DNA from: Thermodesulfatator atlanticus DSM 21156 | Lineage (GTDB): Bacteria; Desulfobacterota; Thermodesulfobacteria; Thermodesulfobacteriales; Thermodesulfatatoraceae | DNA length: 64,000 bases | Direction of reading: 5' to 3' | NCBI RefSeq assembly: GCF_000421585.1 | Contig: NZ_ATXH01000011.1 | Coordinates: forward strand, 1-64,000 | Shown: positions 34,162 through 43,281 of the stretch, piece after piece | How the letters are laid out: every line of letters begins with the position of its first letter | Numbering within the stretch: the first letter of the stretch is position 1 | Notes under the pieces: generated by a model | Seen by the model: the letters and a program-made list of their open reading frames with translations, nothing else | Database searches by the model: none | What the model was told of the DNA's origin: nothing | Program-made: the position numbers and the translations under genes

Positions 34162-35528
34162 TTTCCACTGAAGAGATAGTGCGCGCCACAGGCGGGGTGC
34201 TGTTAAACGGTGACATGGGCATTTGTTTTTCAGGAGTAACTCAGGACTCACGGCGCGTAACTCCTGGGAATCTTTTCGTGGCTTTAGCTGGCCCTCGCTT
34301 TGACGGACACGATTATGTTTTGCAAGCCATAGAAGCTGGTGCCAGAGGGGCCCTTGTTTCATATTGGCCGGAGAATATCAACATCTTTGAGCTTCACAGG
34401 GCAATTTCTGTGATCAAAGTACCTGACACTTTGAAGGCCCTGGGAGACCTTGCAGCTTATTATCGTCGCAAAAAGAACGCCAGGGTGCTTGCCCTAACAG
34501 GCTCCTGCGGCAAAACCTCCACCAAAGAATTTTTGGCAACACTTCTTGGAGTGCGAAATAAAGTCTATAAAAATCCAGGCAACTGGAATAATTTGATTGG
34601 TCTTCCCCTAAGCATTCTAAACGTTGCCGATGAAGATACTTGGGTGCTTGAGCTTGGTACAAGTTTTCCTGGTGAGATAGCACGCCTTACTGAGATCGCT
34701 TCTCCTGAGATAGCTCTTCTTCTTGGGGTTAAGCCTGCCCATCTTGAGGGGCTCGAAACCATGGAAAAGCTCCTTCAGGAAAAACTTGCGCTATTTGAAG
34801 AGGCCCCTCGTGCATACTGGGTTTATCCAGCGGACCAAGAAGAAATAAAAAACTGGGTTTTGGCACAAAACAAAGACGAAAAGATTTCTTTTGGTTTTTG
34901 CAAAGACGCAGACGTAAGGGGCGAAGTTTTAGAAATTACCCCACAGGGTACAAAGTTTAAGCTTGAGGTCTTTGGCAAAAGCTATGAGGCCTTTATCCCC
35001 CTTTTAGGTAAGCACTTTGTGTTTGACGTGCTGGGGGCTTTGGCTGCTTGCCTTGCCGCTGGAGAAGAAATTGAAACCGTACTTCCGCGTTTAAAAGACC
35101 TAAAAACCATAGACCACCGCCTTCAACTAAGGAAAATAGGCCCTTTTTACGTAATCGATGACGCTTATAACGCAAACCCCGGCTCTTTTGCCGCGGCTTG
35201 TGAGGTGCTTTCTGCCATAGGGCCAAAATTTAGCAAAGTCATAGCGGCCGTGGGAGATATGAAAGAACTGGGAGACCAGACCGAAGCCTTCCACGAAGAG
35301 GTGGGAAGGCGTCTTGCCTCGGTGTGTGATGAAGTCTATGCCGTTGGTAAATCTGCCCTTTGGTACCAAAAAGGTGGAGGAGATAAGGTAAAAACTTTTG
35401 CAGAAAAAGAGGCTTTGTATGCGGCACTTAAGAAGAATTTAGTAGCAAATTCTTTGCTTCTGGTTAAGGGCTCACGCGCAGCGGCCATGGAAGAAATCAT
35501 TGCCAAACTTGAAAAGGAAGAAGCGTAA
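34158..35528 (+). CDS. murF: UDP-MurNAc-tripeptide:D-alanyl-D-alanine ligase
   Basis: 456 residues. The N-terminal domain has 'FSGVTQDSRRVTPGNLFVAL', the P-loop is 'LTGSCGKTSTKEFL' (Cys in place of the common Asn/Ser), then 'NPGNWNNLIGLPLS' and 'VIDDAYNANPGSFAAA', both specific to MurF. It adds D-Ala-D-Ala to complete the cytoplasmic pentapeptide. It overlaps both neighbours by 4 and 1 bases. A D-Ala-D-Ala ligase gene is not in the window. Confidence 0.97.
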   Translation: MISTEEIVRATGGVLLNGDMGICFSGVTQDSRRVTPGNLFVALAGPRFDGHDYVLQAIEAGARGALVSYWPENINIFELHRAISVIKVPDTLKALGDLAAYYRRKKNARVLALTGSCGKTSTKEFLATLLGVRNKVYKNPGNWNNLIGLPLSILNVADEDTWVLELGTSFPGEIARLTEIASPEIALLLGVKPAHLEGLETMEKLLQEKLALFEEAPRAYWVYPADQEEIKNWVLAQNKDEKISFGFCKDADVRGEVLEITPQGTKFKLEVFGKSYEAFIPLLGKHFVFDVLGALAACLAAGEEIETVLPRLKDLKTIDHRLQLRKIGPFYVIDDAYNANPGSFAAACEVLSAIGPKFSKVIAAVGDMKELGDQTEAFHEEVGRRLASVCDEVYAVGKSALWYQKGGGDKVKTFAEKEALYAALKKNLVANSLLLVKGSRAAAMEEIIAKLEKEEA

Positions 35529-36604
35529 TGCTTTATCACGTACTTTATTCGTTACATGATGTGAGCATTATCTTTAATGTTTTTCGCTACATTACGTTTC
35601 GGACTTTTTGTGCCATCATTACCTCTGCATTAATCGTCTTTGTTCTCATGCCAAGATTCATCGCGTATATGCGTAAACGCCAGTTTGGCCAGGTGATCAG
35701 GGAAATAGGCCCAGACCATCAACACAAAGCTGGCACCCCCACCATGGGCGGAGTGGTGATTATTTTTGCGGTAACTTTGGCTTCCCTTTTGTGGGGTAAT
35801 TTAAACAATATCTACCTCTGGATTACTTTGGGGCTTTTTTTAATCTTCGGCTTAATTGGTTTTCTTGATGATTGGCGCAAGGTCTCACGCGGCAAAAGCC
35901 TTGGCCTTACCGGCAAAGAAAAGTTAGTGCTTCAGGCCCTAACTGCGGGGATTTTTCTTTTCCTGGCCCTTAAATACGGCACCTTTGACACCAAGCTTTC
36001 CGTGCCGTTTTTTAAAGAATTTCGCCCGGACCTTGGCTTCTTGTATTTCCCCTTTACCATGCTGGTGGTGGTGGGGGCGTCTAACGCCGTGAACCTAACA
36101 GACGGTCTTGACGGCCTTGCCACCGGACCTTTTGTGATTGTAGCTGGGGTTTATCTTCTTTTTGTTTACCTGGCCGGGCACGCAAAGTTGGCATCTTATT
36201 TGCAAATTCCTTATGTGCCAGGGGCTGGAGAGCTTTGCATTTTTTGTGGGGCCCTGATAGGAGGAGCCTTGGCTTTTCTCTGGTATAATGCCTATCCAGC
36301 AGAAATTTTTATGGGTGATGTGGGTTCCCTTTCTTTGGGGGCCTCTTTAGGGGCACTAGCGGTGATCTCCAAGCAGGAACTTCTTTTGGTGCTGGCTGGT
36401 GGCATTTTTGTGGCAGAAGCCCTCTCGGTAATGCTTCAGGTGGCTTATTTCCGTTTAACAGGTGGCAAGCGTATCTTTTTGATGGCGCCCTTACATCACC
36501 ACTTTGAAAAACTAGGCTGGCCAGAGCCCAAAATAATCGTCCGTTTCTGGATTGTGGCCATCTTTATGGGGCTTCTGGCCGTAAGTACTTTGAAACTCAG
36601 GTAG
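35528..36604 (+). CDS. mraY: Phospho-MurNAc-pentapeptide transferase (lipid I synthase)
   Basis: 358 residues with ten predicted membrane helices. Diagnostic motifs: 'HKAGTPTMGGVVII', 'GFLDDWRK' (the Asp pair), 'NAVNLTDGLDGLATG', 'GDVGSLSLGASLG' and the HHH motif 'APLHHHFEKLGW'. It transfers phospho-MurNAc-pentapeptide to undecaprenyl phosphate in the inner membrane. Its ATG overlaps the murF stop (TAATG). Confidence 0.98.
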   Translation: MLYHVLYSLHDVSIIFNVFRYITFRTFCAIITSALIVFVLMPRFIAYMRKRQFGQVIREIGPDHQHKAGTPTMGGVVIIFAVTLASLLWGNLNNIYLWITLGLFLIFGLIGFLDDWRKVSRGKSLGLTGKEKLVLQALTAGIFLFLALKYGTFDTKLSVPFFKEFRPDLGFLYFPFTMLVVVGASNAVNLTDGLDGLATGPFVIVAGVYLLFVYLAGHAKLASYLQIPYVPGAGELCIFCGALIGGALAFLWYNAYPAEIFMGDVGSLSLGASLGALAVISKQELLLVLAGGIFVAEALSVMLQVAYFRLTGGKRIFLMAPLHHHFEKLGWPEPKIIVRFWIVAIFMGLLAVSTLKLR

Positions 36605-36608
36605 AGCC

Positions 36609-38000
36609 ATGGTTGAAGGAAGGCTTAAAGGGAAAACAGTAGTGGTTGTAGGCTTTGGCCGTTCAGGCCAGGCAGCCACCCGTCTTCTTTTGGTGGCTGG
36701 CGCAAGGGTTATTGTCTCTGAGGCAAGGCCCAGGGAGAAACTTTCCGCTGCGGTTTTACGTTCTTTTGAGGAACAGGGAGTGCTCTTTGATACCGGAGGC
36801 CATCGTCCTGAGACCTTTGAGCGGGCAGATTTGGTAGTCCTGAGCCCGGGGGTGCCTCCAGAGGCTGCGGCCCGTGCTTATGCCAGAGATATTCCGGTTA
36901 TTGGTGAGCTTGAGCTTGCCTGGCGATTTCTTTCTCCTGAAAAACGCGTGATAGCCATTACAGGGACTAATGGAAAAACCACCACCACTGCTATGGTCAC
37001 TGATATCTTGCGTCTTTCTGGGAAAAAGGTCTTTGTGGGTGGGAACTTTGGCACCCCGCTTTCTGAGTTTTTACTCACGGGAGAGAGGGCTGATTACGTG
37101 GTGCTTGAAGTGTCAAGCTTTCAGTTAGAAACAATTGAAACCTTCCGCCCCAAGGTAGCGGTTATTTTGAACATCACCCCTGACCACCTGGAAAGATATG
37201 CTGATTTTCAGGATTACGCCCTGGCAAAGGCCCGTATTTACGAAAACCAAAAAGAAGGAGATTATCTCATTTTGCCTGAGGAACTCTCTTGCCCCCTTCC
37301 TTTTCCGCGTTCACAGGTGCTCTTTTTTGGCAAAAGTCCGCAAAGGGGCGCAAGGCTTAAGCCAGGTGGTTTTGTGCTCCTGTTGCCTGAAGGAGAAGAA
37401 ACTTACTCTTTTGCCGGTTTTAAACCTCTGGGGGAACACAATAGGCTCAACTTTGCCGTGGCCGCCCTTGCCGCACGACTTGTAGGGGCTAGCTGCGAAG
37501 GGGTGCGTAAGGCCATTTTGAGTTTTGTTGGCTTCCCTCACAGGCTTGAATTCGTGGGGGCTTATGGCGGGGTTTATTTTGTAAATGATTCCAAGGCCAC
37601 CAATGTGGATGCTACCTGTAAGGCTTTAGAAGGGCTTCCTGGTCCGATAATTTTAATCCTTGGTGGCAAGCACAAAGGGGCCTCTTATAGGCCTCTTATA
37701 CCCTTGCTTAAAGAAAAAGTACGCCTGTTGATTTTAATGGGAGAGTCCCGCTACGTGATGGCTGAAGACCTACGGGAAGTGATAGAGACCAAAATTGTCG
37801 AAAACCTGGAAGAAGCTGTCGCCGTGGCTATCTCTGAAGCCACCCCCGGGGACACCGTGCTTCTTTCTCCAGCAGCGGCAAGCTTTGATCAGTTTGAGAA
37901 CTATCAAGAGCGGGGAGACATTTTCCGCGAGCTAGTCAAAGGCTATGCCCCGCAATTTCTGGGGGAAGATAACCGCGCTTCTATGGTGACGTATCACTGA
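36609..38000 (+). CDS. murD: UDP-MurNAc-L-Ala:D-glutamate ligase
   Basis: 463 residues. 'VVVGFGRSGQAATRLL' opens a Rossmann-like domain; the P-loop is 'ITGTNGKTTTTAMV' near residue 118; 'LEVSSFQLE', 'NITPDHLERY' and 'FVNDSKATNVDAT' are MurD blocks. It joins D-Glu to UDP-MurNAc-L-Ala. It follows mraY by 4 bases. The next gene is murG, whose start lies on the murD stop (TGATG), so ftsW, which sits here in most dcw operons, is missing. Confidence 0.97.
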   Translation: MVEGRLKGKTVVVVGFGRSGQAATRLLLVAGARVIVSEARPREKLSAAVLRSFEEQGVLFDTGGHRPETFERADLVVLSPGVPPEAAARAYARDIPVIGELELAWRFLSPEKRVIAITGTNGKTTTTAMVTDILRLSGKKVFVGGNFGTPLSEFLLTGERADYVVLEVSSFQLETIETFRPKVAVILNITPDHLERYADFQDYALAKARIYENQKEGDYLILPEELSCPLPFPRSQVLFFGKSPQRGARLKPGGFVLLLPEGEETYSFAGFKPLGEHNRLNFAVAALAARLVGASCEGVRKAILSFVGFPHRLEFVGAYGGVYFVNDSKATNVDATCKALEGLPGPIILILGGKHKGASYRPLIPLLKEKVRLLILMGESRYVMAEDLREVIETKIVENLEEAVAVAISEATPGDTVLLSPAAASFDQFENYQERGDIFRELVKGYAPQFLGEDNRASMVTYH

Positions 38001-39064
38001 TGAAAATGGTGATTGCAGGAGGAGGCACAGGAGGGCATCTTTTTCCAGCTTTGGCCCTGGCCGAAGAGGTAACAGGCCGAGGAGGAGAAGTTTTGCTTAT
38101 GGGAAGCGGACGCAAGATTGAACAAATCGCCCTTGAAAAGACCCCTTATCAGGTAAAACCCTTGCCTGTGGAAGGGGTTTTTGGGCGAAGCATCCCTGGC
38201 AAGTTTAGGGCCCTTGGCAAAATGATTTGGGCGACTTTTGTTTCCACCAGGGCCATAAAGCGCTTTGCCCCTCAATTAGTTTTTGGCGTGGGGGGCTACG
38301 CTTCAGTGCCCACCCTCCTTGCGGCGAAACTCCTTGGCATAAAAAGCGCGCTTCACGAGCAAAACACGATTCCCGGAAGGGCCAATCTCTTCCTGGCCAG
38401 ACTTGTTGACAGGATATTTGTCACGTTTCCTGAAACCAGGCGCTATTTTCCAAAAGAAAAAACAATTGTTTCCGGGATGCCCATCCGTAAGGGGTTGCGC
38501 AGAGGCAGGCGGGAACACGAAGGAATCGGCCTTCTGGTGACCGGAGGCTCTCAGGGTGCACGCACAATAAACGAGGCCATGTTGGAGATTGCTCCTGCGC
38601 TTTTTCAGGCTGTGCCCAATCTTTTTTTGGTGCACCAAACAGGTAGTGCTGATTACGAACGCGTTAAAAAGGCTTATCAGGAAAGGAGCTTAAAAGCGAT
38701 AGTTTTGCCTTTTATCAAAGATATGGCCTGGGCTTATGCCCAGGCTGACGTAGTGCTGGCACGCGCAGGTGCTGCTACGGTGGCAGAGCTTTGTTATTTG
38801 AAAAAGCCCGCTATTCTCATTCCTTATCCTTATGCGGTGGCAGACCACCAGCGGGAAAATGCAAGGTTTTTGGTAAAGGCAAAAGGGGCGCTCATGTTTT
38901 TGGAAAATGAGCTAACACCAGCAAAATTGCTCAAAGCCCTTACGGAGCTGCTTACTGATGCGGATAGACGGCGCGCAATGTCCCAGAAGCTTTCCGGACT
39001 TTTACCTGAAAATGCTTTGTCAATTATCTACAAAGAAATGGAGGCCTTAGCGGCTTATGCGTGA
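38000..39064 (+). CDS. murG: UDP-GlcNAc:undecaprenyl-PP-MurNAc-pentapeptide GlcNAc transferase (lipid II synthase)
   Basis: 354 residues, GT-B fold. 'IAGGGTGGHLFPALALAEEV' is the N-terminal glycine-rich signature, 'VFGVGGYASVP', 'LHEQNTIPGRAN', 'VTGGSQGARTINE' and 'ARAGAATVAELCYLKKPAIL' complete the family pattern. It converts lipid I to lipid II on the inner face of the membrane. The start overlaps the murD stop and the end overlaps murC by 8 bases. Confidence 0.98.
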   Translation: MKMVIAGGGTGGHLFPALALAEEVTGRGGEVLLMGSGRKIEQIALEKTPYQVKPLPVEGVFGRSIPGKFRALGKMIWATFVSTRAIKRFAPQLVFGVGGYASVPTLLAAKLLGIKSALHEQNTIPGRANLFLARLVDRIFVTFPETRRYFPKEKTIVSGMPIRKGLRRGRREHEGIGLLVTGGSQGARTINEAMLEIAPALFQAVPNLFLVHQTGSADYERVKKAYQERSLKAIVLPFIKDMAWAYAQADVVLARAGAATVAELCYLKKPAILIPYPYAVADHQRENARFLVKAKGALMFLENELTPAKLLKALTELLTDADRRRAMSQKLSGLLPENALSIIYKEMEALAAYA

Positions 39065-40445
39065 ATATCGAAAGGTTCATTTTATAGGGATTGGTGGCAT
39101 TGGCATGAGTGGTCTTGCCAGGCTGCTTTTAAAGCTAGGTTTTGAAGTTACCGGCTCAGACCTCAGACCCTCTGAAATTACGAAGATGCTTGAAAAAGAG
39201 GGCGCGCTTATTTACTACGGCCACAAGCCCCGTCAGGTAGAGGGGGCAGACCTTGTGGTTTATTCCACGGCCATCCCCCAGGGTAATCCCGAGTTGGTAA
39301 GGGCCAAGGAACTAGGGTTAAAGATTATTCCCCGGGCCCAGATGCTGGTAGAAATTATGGAACTTCACCGCTTTAACATCGTAGTGGCTGGAGCCCACGG
39401 TAAGACCACCACTTCTTCTATGCTGGCTACGGTACTTACCAGGGGTGGCCTTAGCCCCACGGTGGCTGTTGGCGGGCGGGTAAATGGCTTTGACGGAAAC
39501 GCCTGGCTTGGCGAAGAAAGGGCTTATCTCGTGGCAGAGGCTGATGAAAGTGATGGCTCGTTTTTACGCATGAGCCCAGATCTTGCCATTATCACCAATA
39601 TCGACGCAGAGCACCTTGATTATTACCAAGACCTTTCGCAAATTAAAAAGGCCTTTTTGGATTTTGCGAAAAAAGTAAAGCAGAAACTGGTAATATGTGC
39701 TGACGACAAAGAGCTTCTGGCACTTTGTAAATCCCTTGACTCGAAAGACATAATCACCTATGGCCTTGCCTCCCAGGCCGACTACGTAGGCCATATCGTA
39801 AGCGAAGGGGCCCAGTCTCTTTTTGTGGTTTATGAAAAAGAAAAACTCCTTGGGGAGATACTTTTGCCAGTCCCAGGGAGACACAACATCTTAAATGCCT
39901 TAGGGGTAGTGGCGGCAGCGCGAGCCTTAGGGCTTTCTTTTGAAGCCATCAGAAAGGGATTTTCTTCTTTTTCTGGAGTGAAACGGCGGTTTGAACTAAA
40001 GGGCCAGGCAGGGGGAATCAAAGTTTTTGACGACTATGCTCATCATCCTACGGAAATTAGAGCAACCCTTAACGCCTTTCGCAAGGCGTTTCCCGACAAC
40101 CGCCTAGTGGTGCTTTTTCAACCCCATCGCTATACCAGGACCAAGGCCCTTTTTGGGGACTTTGTTTCGAGTTTTGATGAAGTTGATGTCTTGTTGCTAA
40201 CTGAGATTTACCCTGCTTCAGAAGAACCAATCCCAGGGGTAACAGGAGAAGCCCTTTTCAATGCGCTTGCCCGGAGAAGATGTAAAGAGACCTATTTTGC
40301 CCCTGAGCTGTCTTTGCTTTTGGCCCGTGCCCTTGATGTAATTAAGCCTGGTGATGTGCTTATCACCATGGGGGCCGGGGACATCTACCGCACCGGAGAA
40401 GCTATTTTGGAAGAAATTGGCGTAAGGGAAAAAGAAGTAGCATGA
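39057..40445 (+). CDS. murC: UDP-N-acetylmuramate:L-alanine ligase
   Basis: 462 residues. 'VHFIGIGGIGMSGLARLL' and 'VTGSDLRPSEIT' form the UDP-binding domain; 'AGAHGKTTTSSML' is the P-loop; 'EADESDGSFL', 'DDYAHHPTEI' and 'FQPHRYTRTKALF' are MurC-specific. First amino-acid ligase of the muropeptide pathway. It overlaps murB by 4 bases. Confidence 0.98.
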   Translation: MREYRKVHFIGIGGIGMSGLARLLLKLGFEVTGSDLRPSEITKMLEKEGALIYYGHKPRQVEGADLVVYSTAIPQGNPELVRAKELGLKIIPRAQMLVEIMELHRFNIVVAGAHGKTTTSSMLATVLTRGGLSPTVAVGGRVNGFDGNAWLGEERAYLVAEADESDGSFLRMSPDLAIITNIDAEHLDYYQDLSQIKKAFLDFAKKVKQKLVICADDKELLALCKSLDSKDIITYGLASQADYVGHIVSEGAQSLFVVYEKEKLLGEILLPVPGRHNILNALGVVAAARALGLSFEAIRKGFSSFSGVKRRFELKGQAGGIKVFDDYAHHPTEIRATLNAFRKAFPDNRLVVLFQPHRYTRTKALFGDFVSSFDEVDVLLLTEIYPASEEPIPGVTGEALFNALARRRCKETYFAPELSLLLARALDVIKPGDVLITMGAGDIYRTGEAILEEIGVREKEVA

Positions 40446-41332
40446 ACATTGCGGCTATTTTTCGCAAAGAAGGTCTTAGTTTAAGGGAAAAGGTTTCCCT
40501 TAGGCCTTTTACCACGTTTAAAGTGGGGGGGCCTGCGGATTATTATTTTGAACCTCAAAACTTTTTAGAACTCGCCCGCGGGATTGAAATACTCAAGAAT
40601 GAAAACATACCGATTTTCCTGCGCGGGGCAGGGAGCAATCTTCTGGTGCGAGATGGCGGCATTCGGGGTGCGGTAATTTCCCTTGACGCTTTTGACTCTT
40701 TAGCGTTTGAAGGAGAATTCGTCCGTGCAGAGGCAGGGGTGCCCATTGCGCGACTGCTAGCGACTTGTGCTGAAAAAGGGCTTTCTGGGCTTGAGTTCCT
40801 GGCTGGGGTTCCAGCTACAGTAGGCGGTGCAGTGCGGATGAATGCCGGGGCTTTTGGTAAAGAAATAGGCGACTTTGTCCAGGAGCTAAACATCTATCAT
40901 CACGGGCAATTTTACACTATCCCCCGAACAAGTCTTAAGTGTGGTTATCGTTACCTTGATTTGCCTGAAGAAGCTATAATCGTAGCGGTAACTTTGAGAC
41001 TTTATCCTGTTTCGCCTACGGAAGTAAAAGAAAAGTTACTTTTCTTTCTTTCCCAGCGGAAAAACAAGCAACCTCTCAACATGCCCTCTGCAGGGTGCAT
41101 TTTTAAGAATCCGGCAGCGGCTTCCGCCGGAGCATTGATAGACCACGCGGGGCTTAAGGGTTTTCGTTGTGGAGGAGCAGAAATTTCCCGCAAACACGCC
41201 AATTTTATCGTGAATTGCGCAGGTGCCCGGGCAAGCCATATTCTTGCCCTTATCGAATTAGCCAAAGAAAGGGTCTTGAGCCTTTTTGGGATAGAACTTG
41301 AGGAGGAAATCCGTGTGGTGGGCGAGGGTTAA
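40442..41332 (+). CDS. murB: UDP-N-acetylenolpyruvoylglucosamine reductase
   Basis: 296 residues. FAD-binding blocks 'TTFKVGGPADYYFEP', 'FLRGAGSNLLVRDGG' and 'LAGVPATVGGAVRMNAGAFG' are present, and 'AGCIFKNPAA' carries Cys 219 where E. coli MurB has the proton donor Ser 229; several bacteria share this Cys. The final 'HANFIVNCAGARASHILALI' is typical. It reduces UDP-GlcNAc-enolpyruvate to UDP-MurNAc with NADPH. Size and missing loop fit type II MurB. It overlaps ftsQ by 20 bases. Confidence 0.97.
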   Translation: MNIAAIFRKEGLSLREKVSLRPFTTFKVGGPADYYFEPQNFLELARGIEILKNENIPIFLRGAGSNLLVRDGGIRGAVISLDAFDSLAFEGEFVRAEAGVPIARLLATCAEKGLSGLEFLAGVPATVGGAVRMNAGAFGKEIGDFVQELNIYHHGQFYTIPRTSLKCGYRYLDLPEEAIIVAVTLRLYPVSPTEVKEKLLFFLSQRKNKQPLNMPSAGCIFKNPAAASAGALIDHAGLKGFRCGGAEISRKHANFIVNCAGARASHILALIELAKERVLSLFGIELEEEIRVVGEG

Positions 41333-42077
41333 AGGCTATCTCCGTGTTATAAGTATAGTTTTACTTTTCATTGGTGCGATTTATAGTTTTTTTTACGTAA
41401 AGCGCAGCTCTCAATTTCAGGTACGTGAAATCAGCATAGCCATCGAAGGTCAGGGCCGGCTCACTAAAGAAGAAGTCTTAAAGTTAAGCGATATCATGCT
41501 TGGCACCAATATTTTTGACATAAACCTCGCAAAGGTCTGTCAGCGACTTGAGCTTCATCCGTGGATTGCCAAGGCCTTTGTTTCGCGCAACCTACCAGAC
41601 AAGATTTTTATCAAAGTACAGGAAGAAGACCCCATTGCCATGGTGGCGGGCAAAGGAGGGGTCTTTTTAGTGAACCAAGAAGGCAGACTTTTTGCCAAGG
41701 CTCCCCAGGATCTCATGAAGGAACTTCCCGCGCTTTACGGGGTTTCTAAGAAAGAGTTCCAGGAAAGAAGCCTTTCCCCGCGCAAGGTGCAGGTGCTTAA
41801 GCTTCTTTCTTACCTTAAGAAGAACGATTCTATGGTGCCACCCTATGCCAATATCTCCCAGATCAAGTTTTTGCCAGATGGCTTTGTGCTTTTGACGAAA
41901 GACGCCCTAGCGGTGCAGTTTGCCGGCACTTACTGGAAAGAATATCTGGCGGCTTATCGCAAATTAGATCGCATTTTTGTTTATCTCTATGATACAAAAC
42001 AATATGACCAGGTGAAAACAGTGCGTCTTGATTATCCTGAAAACCGGGCAGCATTAATTTTCAAAAATAGAAGCTAA
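41313..42077 (+). CDS. ftsQ: Cell division protein FtsQ
   Basis: 254 residues from GTG 41313; GAGGAGG lies 6 bases before it within murB, which favours this over TTG 41298. A short cytoplasmic tail, one membrane helix (about 12-30, 'VISIVLLFIGAIYSFFYV'), a POTRA domain ('FQVREISIAIEGQGRLTKEE', 'LELHPWIAKAFVSRNLPDKI') and the FtsQ beta domain ('DPIAMVAGKGGVFLVNQEG'). It links FtsL/FtsB to the divisome. The retained 'R.LP' and 'P.A' features argue that it is functional. Confidence 0.93.
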   Translation: MWWARVKGYLRVISIVLLFIGAIYSFFYVKRSSQFQVREISIAIEGQGRLTKEEVLKLSDIMLGTNIFDINLAKVCQRLELHPWIAKAFVSRNLPDKIFIKVQEEDPIAMVAGKGGVFLVNQEGRLFAKAPQDLMKELPALYGVSKKEFQERSLSPRKVQVLKLLSYLKKNDSMVPPYANISQIKFLPDGFVLLTKDALAVQFAGTYWKEYLAAYRKLDRIFVYLYDTKQYDQVKTVRLDYPENRAALIFKNRS

Positions 42078-42087
42078 GGTGTCATAA

Positions 42088-43281
42088 ATGATAGTAGGGC
42101 TTGATGTAGGAACAACTAAAGTCTGTTGCTTGGCCGCCGAAGAAATAGACGGCGAGTTACGGGCGGTTGGCTTTGGTATGGCAAGTGCCACCGGGCTTCG
42201 CCGCGGTGTGGTAGTTAACATTGAAACCACTGTGAGTTCCATTATTGAGGCGGTGAGGCAGGCTGAAGAGGCCTGTGGCGAAGAAATAACTAACGTAATC
42301 ATAGGCATAGCTGGAAGCCACATTAAGAGCCAGCAGAGCCATGGTGTCATTGCCCTTAAGTCTGGAGAAGTTACCGAAGAAGACGTAAACCGGGTAATTG
42401 AAGCCGCGCGAGCCATCAATCTTCCCAACGACAGGCTTATTCTTCATGCCATCCCCCAAGAGTTTATCGTTGATGAGCAAGGAGGTATTGAGCAACCGGT
42501 TGGTATGAGCGGGGTGCGTCTTGAAGCTAAGGTACATATTGTTACCGCGGCTTCATCTGCAGTGCATAACCTGGTCAAATGTGTTGAAAAAGCCGGCTTA
42601 AATGTCGATGCGGTGGTGCTTCAGCCCTTGGCTTCAGCGCAGGCAGTCTTAACCGAAGAAGAAAAGCAATTAGGGGTGGCGTTGATTGATTTTGGAGGCG
42701 GCACTACAGACGTAGCCATTTTTCTTGAGGGAAACATGCGCTATACCAGCGCCGTGGGGGTAGGGGGGCAAATCTTAACTAGCGACCTTACCGTTGGTTT
42801 ACGCACCACCATGGCCGCTGCGGAAAAGCTTAAGGTGCACTACGGGAGCTGTCTGGCCCCGCTGGTGCCACGGGAGGAATATATCGAAGTCCCTGGCCTT
42901 GGAAACAGGCCTTCCCGTAAACTCTCACGGCAGGTATTGGCAGAAATCCTTGAGCCACGCGTTGAAGAGCTTCTCGAAATAATCAATACCGAGCTTGAGC
43001 ACTCAGGGCTTAAGCCGCGCCTTGGCTCTGGAGCCGTTATCACTGGTGGTTCGGCTCTTTTAAACGGGCTCATTGAGCTTGCAGACCAGATTTTTGAACT
43101 ACCTACGCGTATTGGTTATCCCAAGAAACTTCCAGGTTTGGCAGAGGAGATTTATCACCCCAGGTTGGCTACGGTGGTGGGGTTGGTGCTTTTTGGGCGT
43201 GAAATGGGGATGGAGCGTCTTAAGTCACAACCCAAAAATCCCTTTAAAAAAATTTTTGAAATCTTTGGGAGGGGGCTATGA
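42088..43281 (+). CDS. ftsA: Cell division protein FtsA
   Basis: 397 residues, actin-like. 'IVGLDVGTTKVCCLAAEE' is the phosphate-1 loop, 'VIGIAGSHIKSQQSHGVI' begins the 1C domain, 'VALIDFGGGTTDVAIF' is phosphate-2, and 'VITGGSALLNGL' the adenosine motif. The last residues 'NPFKKIFEIFGRGL' form an amphipathic membrane-targeting helix. It tethers FtsZ to the membrane. It overlaps ftsZ by 4 bases. Confidence 0.97.
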   Translation: MIVGLDVGTTKVCCLAAEEIDGELRAVGFGMASATGLRRGVVVNIETTVSSIIEAVRQAEEACGEEITNVIIGIAGSHIKSQQSHGVIALKSGEVTEEDVNRVIEAARAINLPNDRLILHAIPQEFIVDEQGGIEQPVGMSGVRLEAKVHIVTAASSAVHNLVKCVEKAGLNVDAVVLQPLASAQAVLTEEEKQLGVALIDFGGGTTDVAIFLEGNMRYTSAVGVGGQILTSDLTVGLRTTMAAAEKLKVHYGSCLAPLVPREEYIEVPGLGNRPSRKLSRQVLAEILEPRVEELLEIINTELEHSGLKPRLGSGAVITGGSALLNGLIELADQIFELPTRIGYPKKLPGLAEEIYHPRLATVVGLVLFGREMGMERLKSQPKNPFKKIFEIFGRGL

